DNA of 64,000 nt from contig JAFPWY010000013.1 in assembly GCA_017412605.1 (NCBI GenBank), positions 62,001 through 126,000 on the forward strand, given 5' to 3'. This document shows, piece by piece, positions 41,983 through 51,600 of the stretch. Position numbers and translations under genes: made by a program. The stretch's first letter is position 1. The number at the start of each line of letters is the position of its first letter. The DNA is from Fibrobacter sp. (GTDB lineage Bacteria > Fibrobacterota > Fibrobacteria > Fibrobacterales > Fibrobacteraceae). The notes beneath the pieces were generated by a model. It saw only the letters and a program-made list of their open reading frames with translations. It did not search any database and was not told where the DNA came from.

Positions 41983-44871
41983 CTATTTCTTTTCCATCGC
42001 AATGGCTCGGCGGAGCTTCTTGATTTCCTTCGAGATCATGAGCTTTTCGACCGGGAAGAAACTTTCATGCTTGTAGATGGCTTCCTTGTACAGCACGTTC
42101 GCCAGTTCCGGTTCCCTTGCGAGGAACGCAATCAGGATGGCGTTACGCAGGAAGAACTCGTCCATGTCCTTGACTTCGTACTTCTCGTAGAAATCGGCAA
42201 CAAGGTGAGCAGCTGTTTCGTAGTCCTTGACACGGGCGACTTCGGTGATGTTGAACTCGTCCGTGAACGATGCCGGGAAGCGTCCCAAGTTCACAAGCTC
42301 GCGGACCTTCGCATAGATTTCGTTGGTGTCACGGGCTTCGAACGGAACGCCGCGCACCCACTCGATGTACTGCATGCGGAACTTCTTCCATTCGGGAGAA
42401 ACTTCCTGTACGGTCGTGTCGATACTGTTCAGGTAACCGAGTAAGGCGCGTTCGATGAACGGATCATGCGAGCTATCCATGAGAGCCTGCACACGGTCGG
42501 GACGGCGCAGCGCGTAATCCGCAGAATCCAGGTATTCCGGCCAGCAGATTTCGCAGGAGTCGAACACCTGCACGATGTGTGCGTTGGAATGGATGAACCT
42601 GGCCTCCTCCGCCTTGTTGTCCACCATCGGAGTAAATGTACTGTTGGGCTCCACACCATCCAGCAACGACGACACCATCTTCGAGGTGAACAGGAAGTTC
42701 CTTTCGCCAAAGAAGTCGGGGTTGCGGTGGATGCGATCAAATTCCTTCACGAGCACCGGGTCCGTCTTGAAGCGGCCAATAGCCTTCTGGATGACAGGCT
42801 GGTCGCTCGCAATGATAATAATGTCGGGCTCTTCCGGCGCCTTGTACAGGCTCACGTAGGGGAACACCACGTCAAGCGCCTTGAGAATGTTGAGGAACAG
42901 CTGGTCGTTAAATTCGTATGTCTGGATCCACTGCACCCAGAGTCCACCCGGCTTCATGTAGCGGCGCATCTTGGCGTAGAACTCGTGGCTGAACAGGCTA
43001 GCAACGCCGCTGACCCACGGGTTCGAGGGCACGCTCACAATAAGGTCGTACTGGCGGCGGTTCGTGAGGAAGAACGTGTTCGCGTCGTCGATGTAGATAT
43101 GCGTGCGCGGGTCGTCGTAGCCGCGGGAGTTCCACGGGTAGAAACCCTTCGCGAGGTTCATCATCTCTTCTTCGATTTCGACGCAGTCAAAGTCCTTGAG
43201 CAGCGGGTCAGAAAGCAAATAGTGTGCGCCCATGCCACTGCCAAAGCCCACCATGGCGGCATCGTAAGGTTTCGACATCACGGCCATCGGCATAAACGCG
43301 GTTGCCGCCTGCGTGAGTTCGTCGCCTTCGATGGGGTGGTTCCTGTCCTTGCTCATGCTCGCGTCGGCCTTGCCGTTCGTCTTGATGTAGTAATGGACAT
43401 TCGATTCGTGGAAGCTGATTGTCGCCGTCTTGCCGTCACGCACGATAATCTTTTCGTCTGGGTGCAAATCCTTGTAAGCGCGGAATGCACCGGAGGTGAC
43501 TAGCGAGGGGTCGAATCCCATGAAGAACGAGGGGAGGATCATCACGCCGCCAATCACGTAGAACATGGGGCTGCGGCGGAAGCGTTTGCGGTAGATGGCC
43601 AACAGGATAAATCCAATAGCGAAGTCGAGAACGGCGGCGAACACCAACGCGCCCTTGAGCTGCAGGAAGGGAAGGAGCAGCAATCCACCGCCAGCCGAAC
43701 CGATGATGGAACCGAGCGTGTTCCAGCCGTAGACCTTGCCAATCGGGGCTTCGGACTTGAAAGCGCGAGTGAGGATAATCGTAATGAGTGGGAGCGTCAT
43801 GCCGGCAAAGAAACTCGTCGGCACCATCCACAGGAGGGACAGCACATACTTGAATATGCTCCAGCATACGTAGCCGTCATTCGTGGAATTGAATATCTGG
43901 TTCGCCTCGTTCATCATCATCCAGAACGGCTGATGGAAATAGAGTGTACACAGCGCGAAGAACGCCATGAAAATCTGGGCGAGCGAAAGCACCACCAGCG
44001 AATCTTTTTTCAGCAGCTTGCCGCTGACCGCGCTGCCGATGGAAAGCCCGAGAATAAAGGCCGAAAGCATCTGGTCGAAGCTGTGGCTCGAAGAACCCAT
44101 GAGCAGGCTGAGCAAACGGATCCAGACAATTTCGTACACAAAGGAGGTAAGGCCGGTAATGGCGGCGATCCAGAACCAGGTGCTCTTGGGCGGCATCGGG
44201 AGTTTGGAATCGACAACGACTTCCTCGACCTTCTCTTCGCCATCGTCGTCTTCGCGCACGGGAGAGGTCCCAAAGCCGATAACGCCAAAGATGGTCGCTA
44301 GCAAGAAGTTGATGGAAGCGGCGACGCAGAGCGTCACGTGGTTACCGAAAACGGGGATGAGCGTGTAGCTCGTAAACAGGATGCCGATGGCGGAACCCAA
44401 GCTGTTCGTAAAGTAGAGCATCGGGAGCGAGACTTCCGCACCGCTCTTGCGCATGAGCCCGGCGGCAATGAAGGGGAACGTCATGCCTACTGCAATCGCG
44501 ATGGGGAGCGTACTGCCGGTCGCAAGCGCCACTTTCACGATTTCGGCACCGCGGGAACTCAGGCCCGCCACAAAGGAAGAATCGTAGAAAATCCCCGTGA
44601 GCCAGTTGTACAGCGGGTGGTACGCCACGCCGCCGATACCGATAGCCAGTTCCACGGCGGCATAGCCCAACAACGGGCGCTTGATTTTTTCGACCAGTTT
44701 GCCTGCGACAAAGCTACCGATGGCAAGGCCTCCCATGTAGATGCAGAGCGTAAGCACCTGCCCGTAGCTCGAATGTCCGAGGAAAAGTTTGAGGTAGCGT
44801 GCCCACGAGCCTTCGTAAATGAGGCCCGCGAACCCGGAAAGGGCAAACAGGAAGTAGACGAGGATGTTCAT
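41983..44871 (-). CDS. membrane protein fused to a spermidine-synthase-like domain
   Basis: A 962-residue protein. Residues 1-~480 contain about 12 spans in two MFS-like halves, each opening with SGFAGLIYEGSWARYL or TGLTSFVYEIVWIRLLSLLMG, the pattern of 'fused MFS/spermidine synthase' proteins. The next part is a Rossmann methyltransferase/aminopropyltransferase-like domain: DAAMVGFGSGMGAHYLLSD, FDCVEIEEEMMNLAKGF, THIYIDDANTFFLTNRRQYDLIVSVPSNPWVSG. The last ~200 residues are helical. The substrate is unknown. No SD; TATTAT lies 6 bases before ATG in the 32-base gap after the NtrC-like gene. Confidence 0.85.
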   Translation of the reverse strand: MNILVYFLFALSGFAGLIYEGSWARYLKLFLGHSSYGQVLTLCIYMGGLAIGSFVAGKLVEKIKRPLLGYAAVELAIGIGGVAYHPLYNWLTGIFYDSSFVAGLSSRGAEIVKVALATGSTLPIAIAVGMTFPFIAAGLMRKSGAEVSLPMLYFTNSLGSAIGILFTSYTLIPVFGNHVTLCVAASINFLLATIFGVIGFGTSPVREDDDGEEKVEEVVVDSKLPMPPKSTWFWIAAITGLTSFVYEIVWIRLLSLLMGSSSHSFDQMLSAFILGLSIGSAVSGKLLKKDSLVVLSLAQIFMAFFALCTLYFHQPFWMMMNEANQIFNSTNDGYVCWSIFKYVLSLLWMVPTSFFAGMTLPLITIILTRAFKSEAPIGKVYGWNTLGSIIGSAGGGLLLLPFLQLKGALVFAAVLDFAIGFILLAIYRKRFRRSPMFYVIGGVMILPSFFMGFDPSLVTSGAFRAYKDLHPDEKIIVRDGKTATISFHESNVHYYIKTNGKADASMSKDRNHPIEGDELTQAATAFMPMAVMSKPYDAAMVGFGSGMGAHYLLSDPLLKDFDCVEIEEEMMNLAKGFYPWNSRGYDDPRTHIYIDDANTFFLTNRRQYDLIVSVPSNPWVSGVASLFSHEFYAKMRRYMKPGGLWVQWIQTYEFNDQLFLNILKALDVVFPYVSLYKAPEEPDIIIIASDQPVIQKAIGRFKTDPVLVKEFDRIHRNPDFFGERNFLFTSKMVSSLLDGVEPNSTFTPMVDNKAEEARFIHSNAHIVQVFDSCEICWPEYLDSADYALRRPDRVQALMDSSHDPFIERALLGYLNSIDTTVQEVSPEWKKFRMQYIEWVRGVPFEARDTNEIYAKVRELVNLGRFPASFTDEFNITEVARVKDYETAAHLVADFYEKYEVKDMDEFFLRNAILIAFLAREPELANVLYKEAIYKHESFFPVEKLMISKEIKKLRRAIAMEKK

Positions 44872-44903
44872 ATTACAATAATAAAAAAAGGCTTGGAAAA
44901 ATC

Positions 44904-46040
44904 TTAAGCGATTCCCAGCCGTTTTACCTTGTAATGCATCATTCGCGGGCTCACGGAGAGCTCGCGTCCTGCTGCGCTCAGGTTGCCGTCGTTGCGCTTG
45001 AGCGCTTCGTTCAATATTTCGCGCTCGAAGTTGTCGAGAATGGTTGCGAGGGGCGTCTTGTCGTTGCGGATGAGGGCCGTGTTGCTCGCGCTGCCCGTCT
45101 GCAGTGTCGGCGGCAGGTCGTGCGCGTTGATGCAGGTGTCGGTAGTGGCGAGGCAGGCGTGCTCGATGCAGTTTTCGAGTTCCCGCACGTTGCCGGGCCA
45201 GTGGTAGCTCATGAGCATGTCGATGGCGGGGGAGCTCAGGCGCAGGATTCCCTTGCCGTACTTCAAATTCATCTTCTCGATAAAATGGTCGGCGAGCAGC
45301 AATATGTCGGTCTTGCGCTGGGCGAGGTCCGGCAAGTTTATCTGGAAAATGTTCAGGCGGTAGTACAGGTCTTCGCGGAAAGTCCCTTCTTGCAGCATTT
45401 GCTCCAGGTTCATGCTGGTCGATGCGATGATGCGTGCGTTGCAGCGCTGGTAGATGTTGCTGCCCAGGCGGCAGAAACCGCGCTCCTGGACGAACTGCAA
45501 AAGCCTTGCCTGTGCCGCCCGCCCGAGTTTGCCGATTTCGTCCAAGAAGAGGGTGCCTTCGCGAGCGTGTTCCGCCTTGCCGATATGCCTGCTGGTCGCC
45601 CCGGCGAAGGCGCCGCGCTCGTAGCCGAAGAGTTCGCTCTCAAAGTTGTTCGCTCCCGGGTCGTCGTTCAGCGAGTCGCAGTTCATCAGGACAAAGGGCT
45701 TGTCCTTGCGGTCGGAAAGCAGGTGGATGCTGCGGGCCGCATGCTCCTTGCCTGTCCCGGTTTTCCCGCGGATGAGGACGGTCGCTTCGGAGTTCGCGAT
45801 GTGGCGGACGCGCTTTGAAACCTCGCGCATTTCGCGGGAGTTGCCGATGAGCTCGCCGGGCTTTTCTTCGATGAGGTCGCGGAGCTTGTCGTTGATGGAT
45901 TTGTATTCCTGGCCGATTTCTGCGAACTTTCCGGTGAGGATATCGCGGATTTGGGCGAACAGTTCCGGCTTGGCCCGTTTTTGACGGAGGGCTTGCTCTA
46001 TTTCGCTCAATGCTTCGGTTTCGATATCCTGGACTTGCAC
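44904..46040 (-). CDS. NtrC-family AAA+ regulator with GAFAGA loop
   Basis: A 378-residue protein: a short helical N-terminus (1-60) without receiver or GAF domain, a sigma-54-interaction AAA+ domain with Walker A GKTGTGKE (92-99) and Walker B GTLFLDEIG, then a C-terminal Fis-type helix-turn-helix (GNLSAAGRELSVSPRMMHYKVKRLGI). The loop that contacts sigma-54, normally GAFTGA, reads GAFAGA at 143-148; the Thr is considered important for sigma-54 contact. GTG 46040 is the start, with AGAGGA just before it. It is divergent from glutamine synthetase III, so nitrogen control is a plausible role. Confidence 0.9.
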   Translation of the reverse strand: MQVQDIETEALSEIEQALRQKRAKPELFAQIRDILTGKFAEIGQEYKSINDKLRDLIEEKPGELIGNSREMREVSKRVRHIANSEATVLIRGKTGTGKEHAARSIHLLSDRKDKPFVLMNCDSLNDDPGANNFESELFGYERGAFAGATSRHIGKAEHAREGTLFLDEIGKLGRAAQARLLQFVQERGFCRLGSNIYQRCNARIIASTSMNLEQMLQEGTFREDLYYRLNIFQINLPDLAQRKTDILLLADHFIEKMNLKYGKGILRLSSPAIDMLMSYHWPGNVRELENCIEHACLATTDTCINAHDLPPTLQTGSASNTALIRNDKTPLATILDNFEREILNEALKRNDGNLSAAGRELSVSPRMMHYKVKRLGIA

Positions 46041-46051
46041 TGTTTCCTCTT

Positions 46052-46087
46052 AAAAACCGTTCCGGGCGGAGAGACCCCGCCCGGAAT
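46052..46087 (-). terminator. terminator-like hairpin in the regulator's leader
   Basis: On the minus strand a perfect 10-bp stem (TTCCGGGCGG / CCGCCCGGAA, 7-base loop) is followed by CGG and five T, directly before the ribosome-binding site of the NtrC-like gene. With no gene upstream on that strand it would act within the regulator's own leader. Confidence 0.5.
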
Positions 46088-46170
46088 GGTTCGTGCCTCT
46101 CCGTTACCGGAAGAGGCTATCTAGGAGAGAATTAATGACTATAAAATAGCATCTTTTTGCTTCTGCGTAT

Positions 46171-46210
46171 TACATTTATGTAAAAATAGTTGATTTTTTA
46201 CATAAATGTA
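46171..46210. promoter_or_regulatory. inverted-repeat operator upstream of glnN
   Basis: TACATTTATGTAAAAA (46171-46186) and TTTTTACATAAATGTA (46195-46210) are perfect 16-bp inverted repeats with an 8-base spacer. Each arm contains a TACAT-N2-ATGTA half-palindrome. Its centre lies about 90 bases before the glnN start, a typical distance for an activator or enhancer site. Confidence 0.6.
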
Positions 46211-46280
46211 AAGAAAAAAAGGCGAAAAAGGGCTCTTTTTTCCCTGCGGAGGGGCTTGTTTCATTTCTATTTTTCCTTTC

Positions 46281-48392
46281 ATGAACCGCACAAAAGCTAT
46301 TTACGACATTGCTACTGCCACTCCGGCGCCGGTAAAACCGGCCGAACCGGTCAACATCGACTTTTACGGTGAAGACGTTTTCAACGCCGACACCATGCGC
46401 AGCTACCTGCCGAAGGATATCTGCGAAAAGCTCCTCGCCACGATCGACGAAGGGGTCGCCCTCGACCCGAACATCGCTGGCGACGTCGCCCACGCCATGA
46501 AGAAGTGGGCCATGGACCGCGGAGCCACGCACTTTACGCACTGGTTCCAGCCGCTGACCGGCTCTACCGCCGAAAAGCACGACAGCTTCCTTGAACCGAG
46601 CGGCTGCAAGGCCATCATGGCACTCAGCGGCAAGAACCTCATTGTGGGTGAGCCCGACGCCTCCAGCTTCCCGAGCGGCGGCCTTCGCTCTACGTTCGAA
46701 GCCCGCGGCTACACCGCCTGGGACCCGACGAGCCCAGCATTCATCAAGCGCCACGGCAACGGAGCCACGCTCTGCATCCCGACGGCGTTCTGCAGCTACA
46801 CCGGCGAGGCCCTCGACAAAAAGACCCCGCTGCTCCGTAGCCTTCAGGCGCTTTCCAAGTCCACTCGCCGCCTCATGACCTGCTTCAAGGCGGGCCCCAA
46901 GAAGACGACCGTCACGCTCGGCGCCGAACAGGAATACTTCCTCATCGACAAACGCTTCTACCTGCAACGCCCCGACCTGTACCAGGCCGGCCGCACCATC
47001 TTTGGCGCCACACCCGCGAAGCACCAACAGATGAACGACCACTATTTTGGCAGCATCCCGAGCCGCATCCTCAATTTTATGAACGATGTGGAAAAGGAAC
47101 TGTGGCGCCTCGGTATCCCGGCCAAGACCCGCCATAACGAAGTCGCCCCCGCGCAGTTCGAACTTGCCCCGATTTTCGAGGACGTGAACCTCGCTTGCGA
47201 CCACAACATGATGATCATGGAAACGCTCCGCAACGTGGCCGACCGCTATGGGCTCGTGTGCCTGCTGCACGAAAAGCCGTTTGCCGGTGTGAACGGTTCG
47301 GGCAAGCACAACAACTGGAGCCTTTCTTACGGCAAGGGCAACCTGCTCAATCCGGGCAAGGACCCGCACCAGAACGCCGTGTTCCTCACGACGCTGTGCG
47401 CCATCATCTACGCCGTGGATACCCATGCCGACTTGCTCCGCATGACCTGTGCCGGCGCGGGCAACGACCACCGTCTCGGTGCGCACGAGGCGCCTCCGGC
47501 CATCATCTCCATCTACCTGGGCGACCAGCTGATGGACGTGATCGACCAAATCGAGCAAGGCGTGCCCAAGTCCAGCAAGCAAGCCGGTGCCATGAAACTC
47601 GGCTCCGACATGCTGCCGCCGCTCCCGCGCGATGCCACCGACCGTAACCGTACTTCGCCGTTTGCGTTTACCGGCAACAAGTTCGAATTCCGCGCCCCCG
47701 GTTCCAGCCAGAGCTGTTCCGAGCCGAATGTCGTGCTCAACACGATTGTGGCCGAAGCTTTCGACATGATTGCCGAACAACTTGAAAAGCTCGACGAGAA
47801 GAACTTCCACACGGGCCTCCAGAAGCTGCTGCAAAAGATTGTGAAGGAACACAAGCGTATCCTTTACAACGGCAACGGCTATACCGACGAATGGGTGAAG
47901 GAAGCGGAACGCCGCGGCCTCCCGAACATCCGCACCTCCATGGAAGCCCTCAAGGCGCTCGTCAAGGACGAAAACATCGCCCTGTTCGAGAAGTACGGGG
48001 TGATGAACCGTGCCGAGATGCGTTCCCGCTACGAGGTGAACGTCGAGGATTACCACAAGCGCATCCACATCGAGGGCGAAATTGCCCGCGACCTTGCCAA
48101 AAACATCATCTTGCCGAAGGTGGTCGAGGCCTATTCCGGTGCGCTCAGGACGAACGAAATGGCCCTGAACCAGGGATTCCCCGGTCTGGACGGCTATGCG
48201 AAATCGCTGGGCGAAGGCTGTAGCAAACTCATGGATGCCGTTTCTGCCGTAGAAACAGCCTTAGATGGTGAACATGAGGGCATCATTTCGGCCATTGCGG
48301 ACCTCCGCAAGGTGGTGGATAGCCTTGAAAAGGTCGTGCCCGACGAACTTTGGCCGCTGCCGAAGTACCGCGAAATGCTGTTTATTTACTAA
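46281..48392 (+). CDS. glnN: glutamine synthetase type III
   Basis: A 703-residue enzyme that makes glutamine from glutamate, ammonia and ATP. It has the GSIII length and blocks: THFTHWFQPLTGSTAEKHDSFL, GEPDASSFPSGGLRSTFEARGYTAWDP, TLGAEQEYFLID, KTRHNEVAPAQFELAPIFED, LLHEKPFAGVNGSGKHNNWSL, and HRLGAHEAPPAIISIYLG. Glu and His residues in these motifs bind the metals and glutamate. GSIII is the main ammonia-assimilating enzyme in Bacteroidetes and Fibrobacter relatives. There is no SD; TATTTT lies 7 bases before ATG. A perfect inverted repeat lies ~90 bases upstream and an NtrC-like regulator is divergent. Confidence 0.96.
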   Translation: MNRTKAIYDIATATPAPVKPAEPVNIDFYGEDVFNADTMRSYLPKDICEKLLATIDEGVALDPNIAGDVAHAMKKWAMDRGATHFTHWFQPLTGSTAEKHDSFLEPSGCKAIMALSGKNLIVGEPDASSFPSGGLRSTFEARGYTAWDPTSPAFIKRHGNGATLCIPTAFCSYTGEALDKKTPLLRSLQALSKSTRRLMTCFKAGPKKTTVTLGAEQEYFLIDKRFYLQRPDLYQAGRTIFGATPAKHQQMNDHYFGSIPSRILNFMNDVEKELWRLGIPAKTRHNEVAPAQFELAPIFEDVNLACDHNMMIMETLRNVADRYGLVCLLHEKPFAGVNGSGKHNNWSLSYGKGNLLNPGKDPHQNAVFLTTLCAIIYAVDTHADLLRMTCAGAGNDHRLGAHEAPPAIISIYLGDQLMDVIDQIEQGVPKSSKQAGAMKLGSDMLPPLPRDATDRNRTSPFAFTGNKFEFRAPGSSQSCSEPNVVLNTIVAEAFDMIAEQLEKLDEKNFHTGLQKLLQKIVKEHKRILYNGNGYTDEWVKEAERRGLPNIRTSMEALKALVKDENIALFEKYGVMNRAEMRSRYEVNVEDYHKRIHIEGEIARDLAKNIILPKVVEAYSGALRTNEMALNQGFPGLDGYAKSLGEGCSKLMDAVSAVETALDGEHEGIISAIADLRKVVDSLEKVVPDELWPLPKYREMLFIY

Positions 48393-48414
48393 AAAAAGTG
48401 GTTCTTAAATAGGG

Positions 48415-48448
48415 ACACCCCGGTTCTCCAAGAATCGGGGTGTTTTTA
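48415..48448 (+). terminator. terminator of glnN
   Basis: ACACCCCGGTTCT / AGAATCGGGGTGT forms a 13-bp stem with one G-T pair and a 3-base loop, followed by TTTT. Confidence 0.88.
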
Positions 48449-48607
48449 CCCGTTATCCGGGAAAACCGACGTTTTGTTATGGTTTTTTTACACTTCGTTT
48501 GCTATATTTACGCCGTTCTCGATTTTGTTTTGTCTGAAAGCTAAGATAAAATGGGTTTGGGTGATCGAGGGAAAATCCAAGTTTGGGATGATTTGGAAGG
48601 AGATCAT

Positions 48608-51600
48608 ATGACGAATTCGTTTTTTGCGAATTTTAGCAAGCGTTTCGCACGTTCCTTAACAATGCTTTTGGCGGCATCTTCAATTGCCGCATTTGCCGCG
48701 GTGCCGGTGGCCCCGCTTACGTTTGGTGGAAATTCCACTTCTGATTCGGCCAAGTGGGAACAGTTGATGAAGTACAAACTGTGGGCGTATGGCAATATCC
48801 ATATGTACGATGATGTTCATATCACCGATACGGTTGGCTTTATTGGTTCAGCAAAGGGAAATCTCAATTATACAAATAACAATCACGAATTGGGTGGTCC
48901 GCTTTTGTTTGGTGGAAGTTATAATGGCAATACGGGTGGCGATGTTATTATGACGGGTCCTGTGCATTTTTTGGGTTCGTTCAATATAGGGCAGAATCCT
49001 GGAAATGACGTGTTTAATGGAAAGTATTGTGTTGGCTCGATGGGAGCTGGATTCGGTAGTACTAGAGGACAACACTCGCAAACGTGCGACGGGGTTCCAG
49101 CTGTAGATTCCAGTTTGAGACTTCCTACTTTAAAAAGCAACCCTACTTATTCTAAAACAATAGGTGGACTTTATGCGAATGGCGACAATATTATCATTGA
49201 TGTTCCGCCAGGCGATGGTGTGTACGACCTTCACATTGATGGAACAATTTCGTTTGATAATCGTGGAAACGTATATGTTCGAATGCCGCAAAATGGAAGA
49301 CCGACAAGGATTTTCTTGAATGGTATTAATTTGAAGAATAACAACTCGATATATGTTGTTTATGCGGGACCCAATGATACTTGCTCTAAGAGTGGGGTTT
49401 GGACGACTCAGGTTAAGGACACGCCTAATGAAGACTATCATGGTGATCTCCTGTTTTATATGACGAGCAATTTTGACATTCCGTCAGGACGTAAGAATTT
49501 ACAGGGAACCTATATTACGACAGGAAATGTTGATATTGCTCAAGATGCTAGTTTTGCTGGACAGCTTATTGCAAATTCAATTAACATTCAAGCACACTTC
49601 CTAGCCGACCAGTTCCGTTATGTGCCTTTCGATCCTCCGAAAATCAATTCCACTGCCTTGGCTTCTGGACTTCTTCACGAGGGCAAGTCGAATGAAACTC
49701 TGAATGTCAAGTTGGACAAGGCTCCCTCGGTCCCGGTGAAGATTAAGTATTGCTTTGCTTTTGAATCGAATGCCTCTGCGACTTCGGGAAAAACAGGGGC
49801 TACTGGCACTGTTATCACTGCGGCACATTCCTCGGACCTCAATACAAGTGGAATCCCGGTTTGTACTATGACAGGTACGAGCCCGTATGATGAGGCGACT
49901 TTTGCTGATGACGGTAAGGCCTTGACAACGCCAATCAAGTTGACTGCTGTAGACGATGAACTCGCCGAGAACAGGGAATATTTCTATCTACGAATTTTGG
50001 ACATTACCGGTGGTGTCTTGGAGGATGGAGGACATACTGGTAAATTTAAAATCTACATCGAGGACAATGACAGCGAACCTAGTGGCAAGGACACGATCAT
50101 TACCTCGATTGTAAGCGATGCAGGTGATTCTATCGGTTTCGAGGACGTCCCCTTCAAGATTGAATCGTTCCCGGCTTACTACAAGGCAACGAGTGGTAAA
50201 AATGTGAAACTCACTCCGATGACGGACTACAAGGTCCAGATTGTAAGTGTTCCCACGAAGGGGTCTCTTAAAAAAGGATCGAAGGCCGTTAGTAAAGGGG
50301 AAGTCATTAGCTCTGCAGACATCAAATCTGGGAAGTTGACCTACGTGAGCGGTCTGAACGAATTTGGTGATTCTACTACGACGGATCCAAAATTCGAGTA
50401 TTCGACATTCACATACAAGATTGTTGATGATTATGGTGAAGCCTCTAAGAATACTTTCACGATGACTATCGCGATGAATCCGGTAAACGACAAGCCAGAA
50501 ATTACAAACGCATTGTCGTCGGATTCGAAATTGCATCTGACGGTTAAAGAAAATTCTGCGGTCGGTGTTAAATTCGGCACAATCACAGCCCAGGATAGTG
50601 TTGACTCGAACCGAGATGGCGGGAATGCCCTCACGTACAAGCTTGAAAACATTTCCGGGAACCCTTCCAGCGTGTTCCAGGTCAACTCCAAGACCGGTGC
50701 TATCACAGTAAAAGCGGCTACCCTGAATTACGAAGTGCAAAAGACGTATGAAATGAGAATCATCGTGACCGATAACGGTGTGCCGGGCGACCGCTCGAAG
50801 AAACTTACCGATACGGTCGTGGTACATGTTGATGTTGAGAACCAGAACGATCCGCCGGTGATTTTGCGTGGAGATACCACAATTTCTGTACGTGAACATG
50901 CCCCGAAGGATTCCATCTTTATCGAGTACAAGGCGACTGACGAAGATGCCGGCCAGCATGTGACGTTCCGTATGGAATCTGCGGATGGTGCTACATCGCT
51001 TCCGTTTACGCTCATCGCGCTGACAGACAGCGATAGTGCTTACATCAAGGTGGTGAGCATTAACTACGAAACCCAGCCGACGGTGTACAATCTCCGCATG
51101 ATTGCCGATGATGGAACTGGTGGCAGCGATACGGCAATGCTCACAATCAACATTTTGGACGTGAACGAAACCCCGACTTTTGCGCAGTCCAGTTATGAAT
51201 TCTCCATCGACGAGAAGTACAAGGGTGGCGATCTGGTTGGCCAGGTGACTGCAGCGGATAAGGACACCAAGGCTACCCCGAAGACCGTGCTTACGTATTC
51301 TTTGGTGGGTGTTAACGACGTGACGAATGGCTCTACTGCAGTAACGGGCTTGTTCACAGTCAATTCTTCGACTGGAGAAATTAACGTAGATCCTTCCATC
51401 AGCGGAATGTTGGGTCAATCTTATGCAAACCACGATTATGAGGTGACGGTCAAGGTTACGGATAACGGTAAAGAACAGAACTTCTCCGTGAACAAGAAGA
51501 ACCTTTCCAGGAACGTCAAGGTGACAGTCAAAATCGGAAATGTCAACGATCCTCCGATCTTTGACAAGGATAAATACACGTTTAACGTCAATGAAAATAC

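Noticed and set aside
46135-46149. Four-codon reading frame ATG ACT ATA AAA TAG behind an AGGAG
   Set aside because: It is too short to separate from chance and has no obvious regulatory partner sequence.
46149-46164. Possible sigma-54 promoter (TAGCAT...TTGCTT) before glnN
   Set aside because: The spacing between the two dinucleotides is 9 instead of 10 bases and the first is AG, not GG. It also lies more than 100 bases from the start.
46176-48068. 630-residue frame on the minus strand
   Set aside because: It is antisense to glutamine synthetase III, whose identity is certain.
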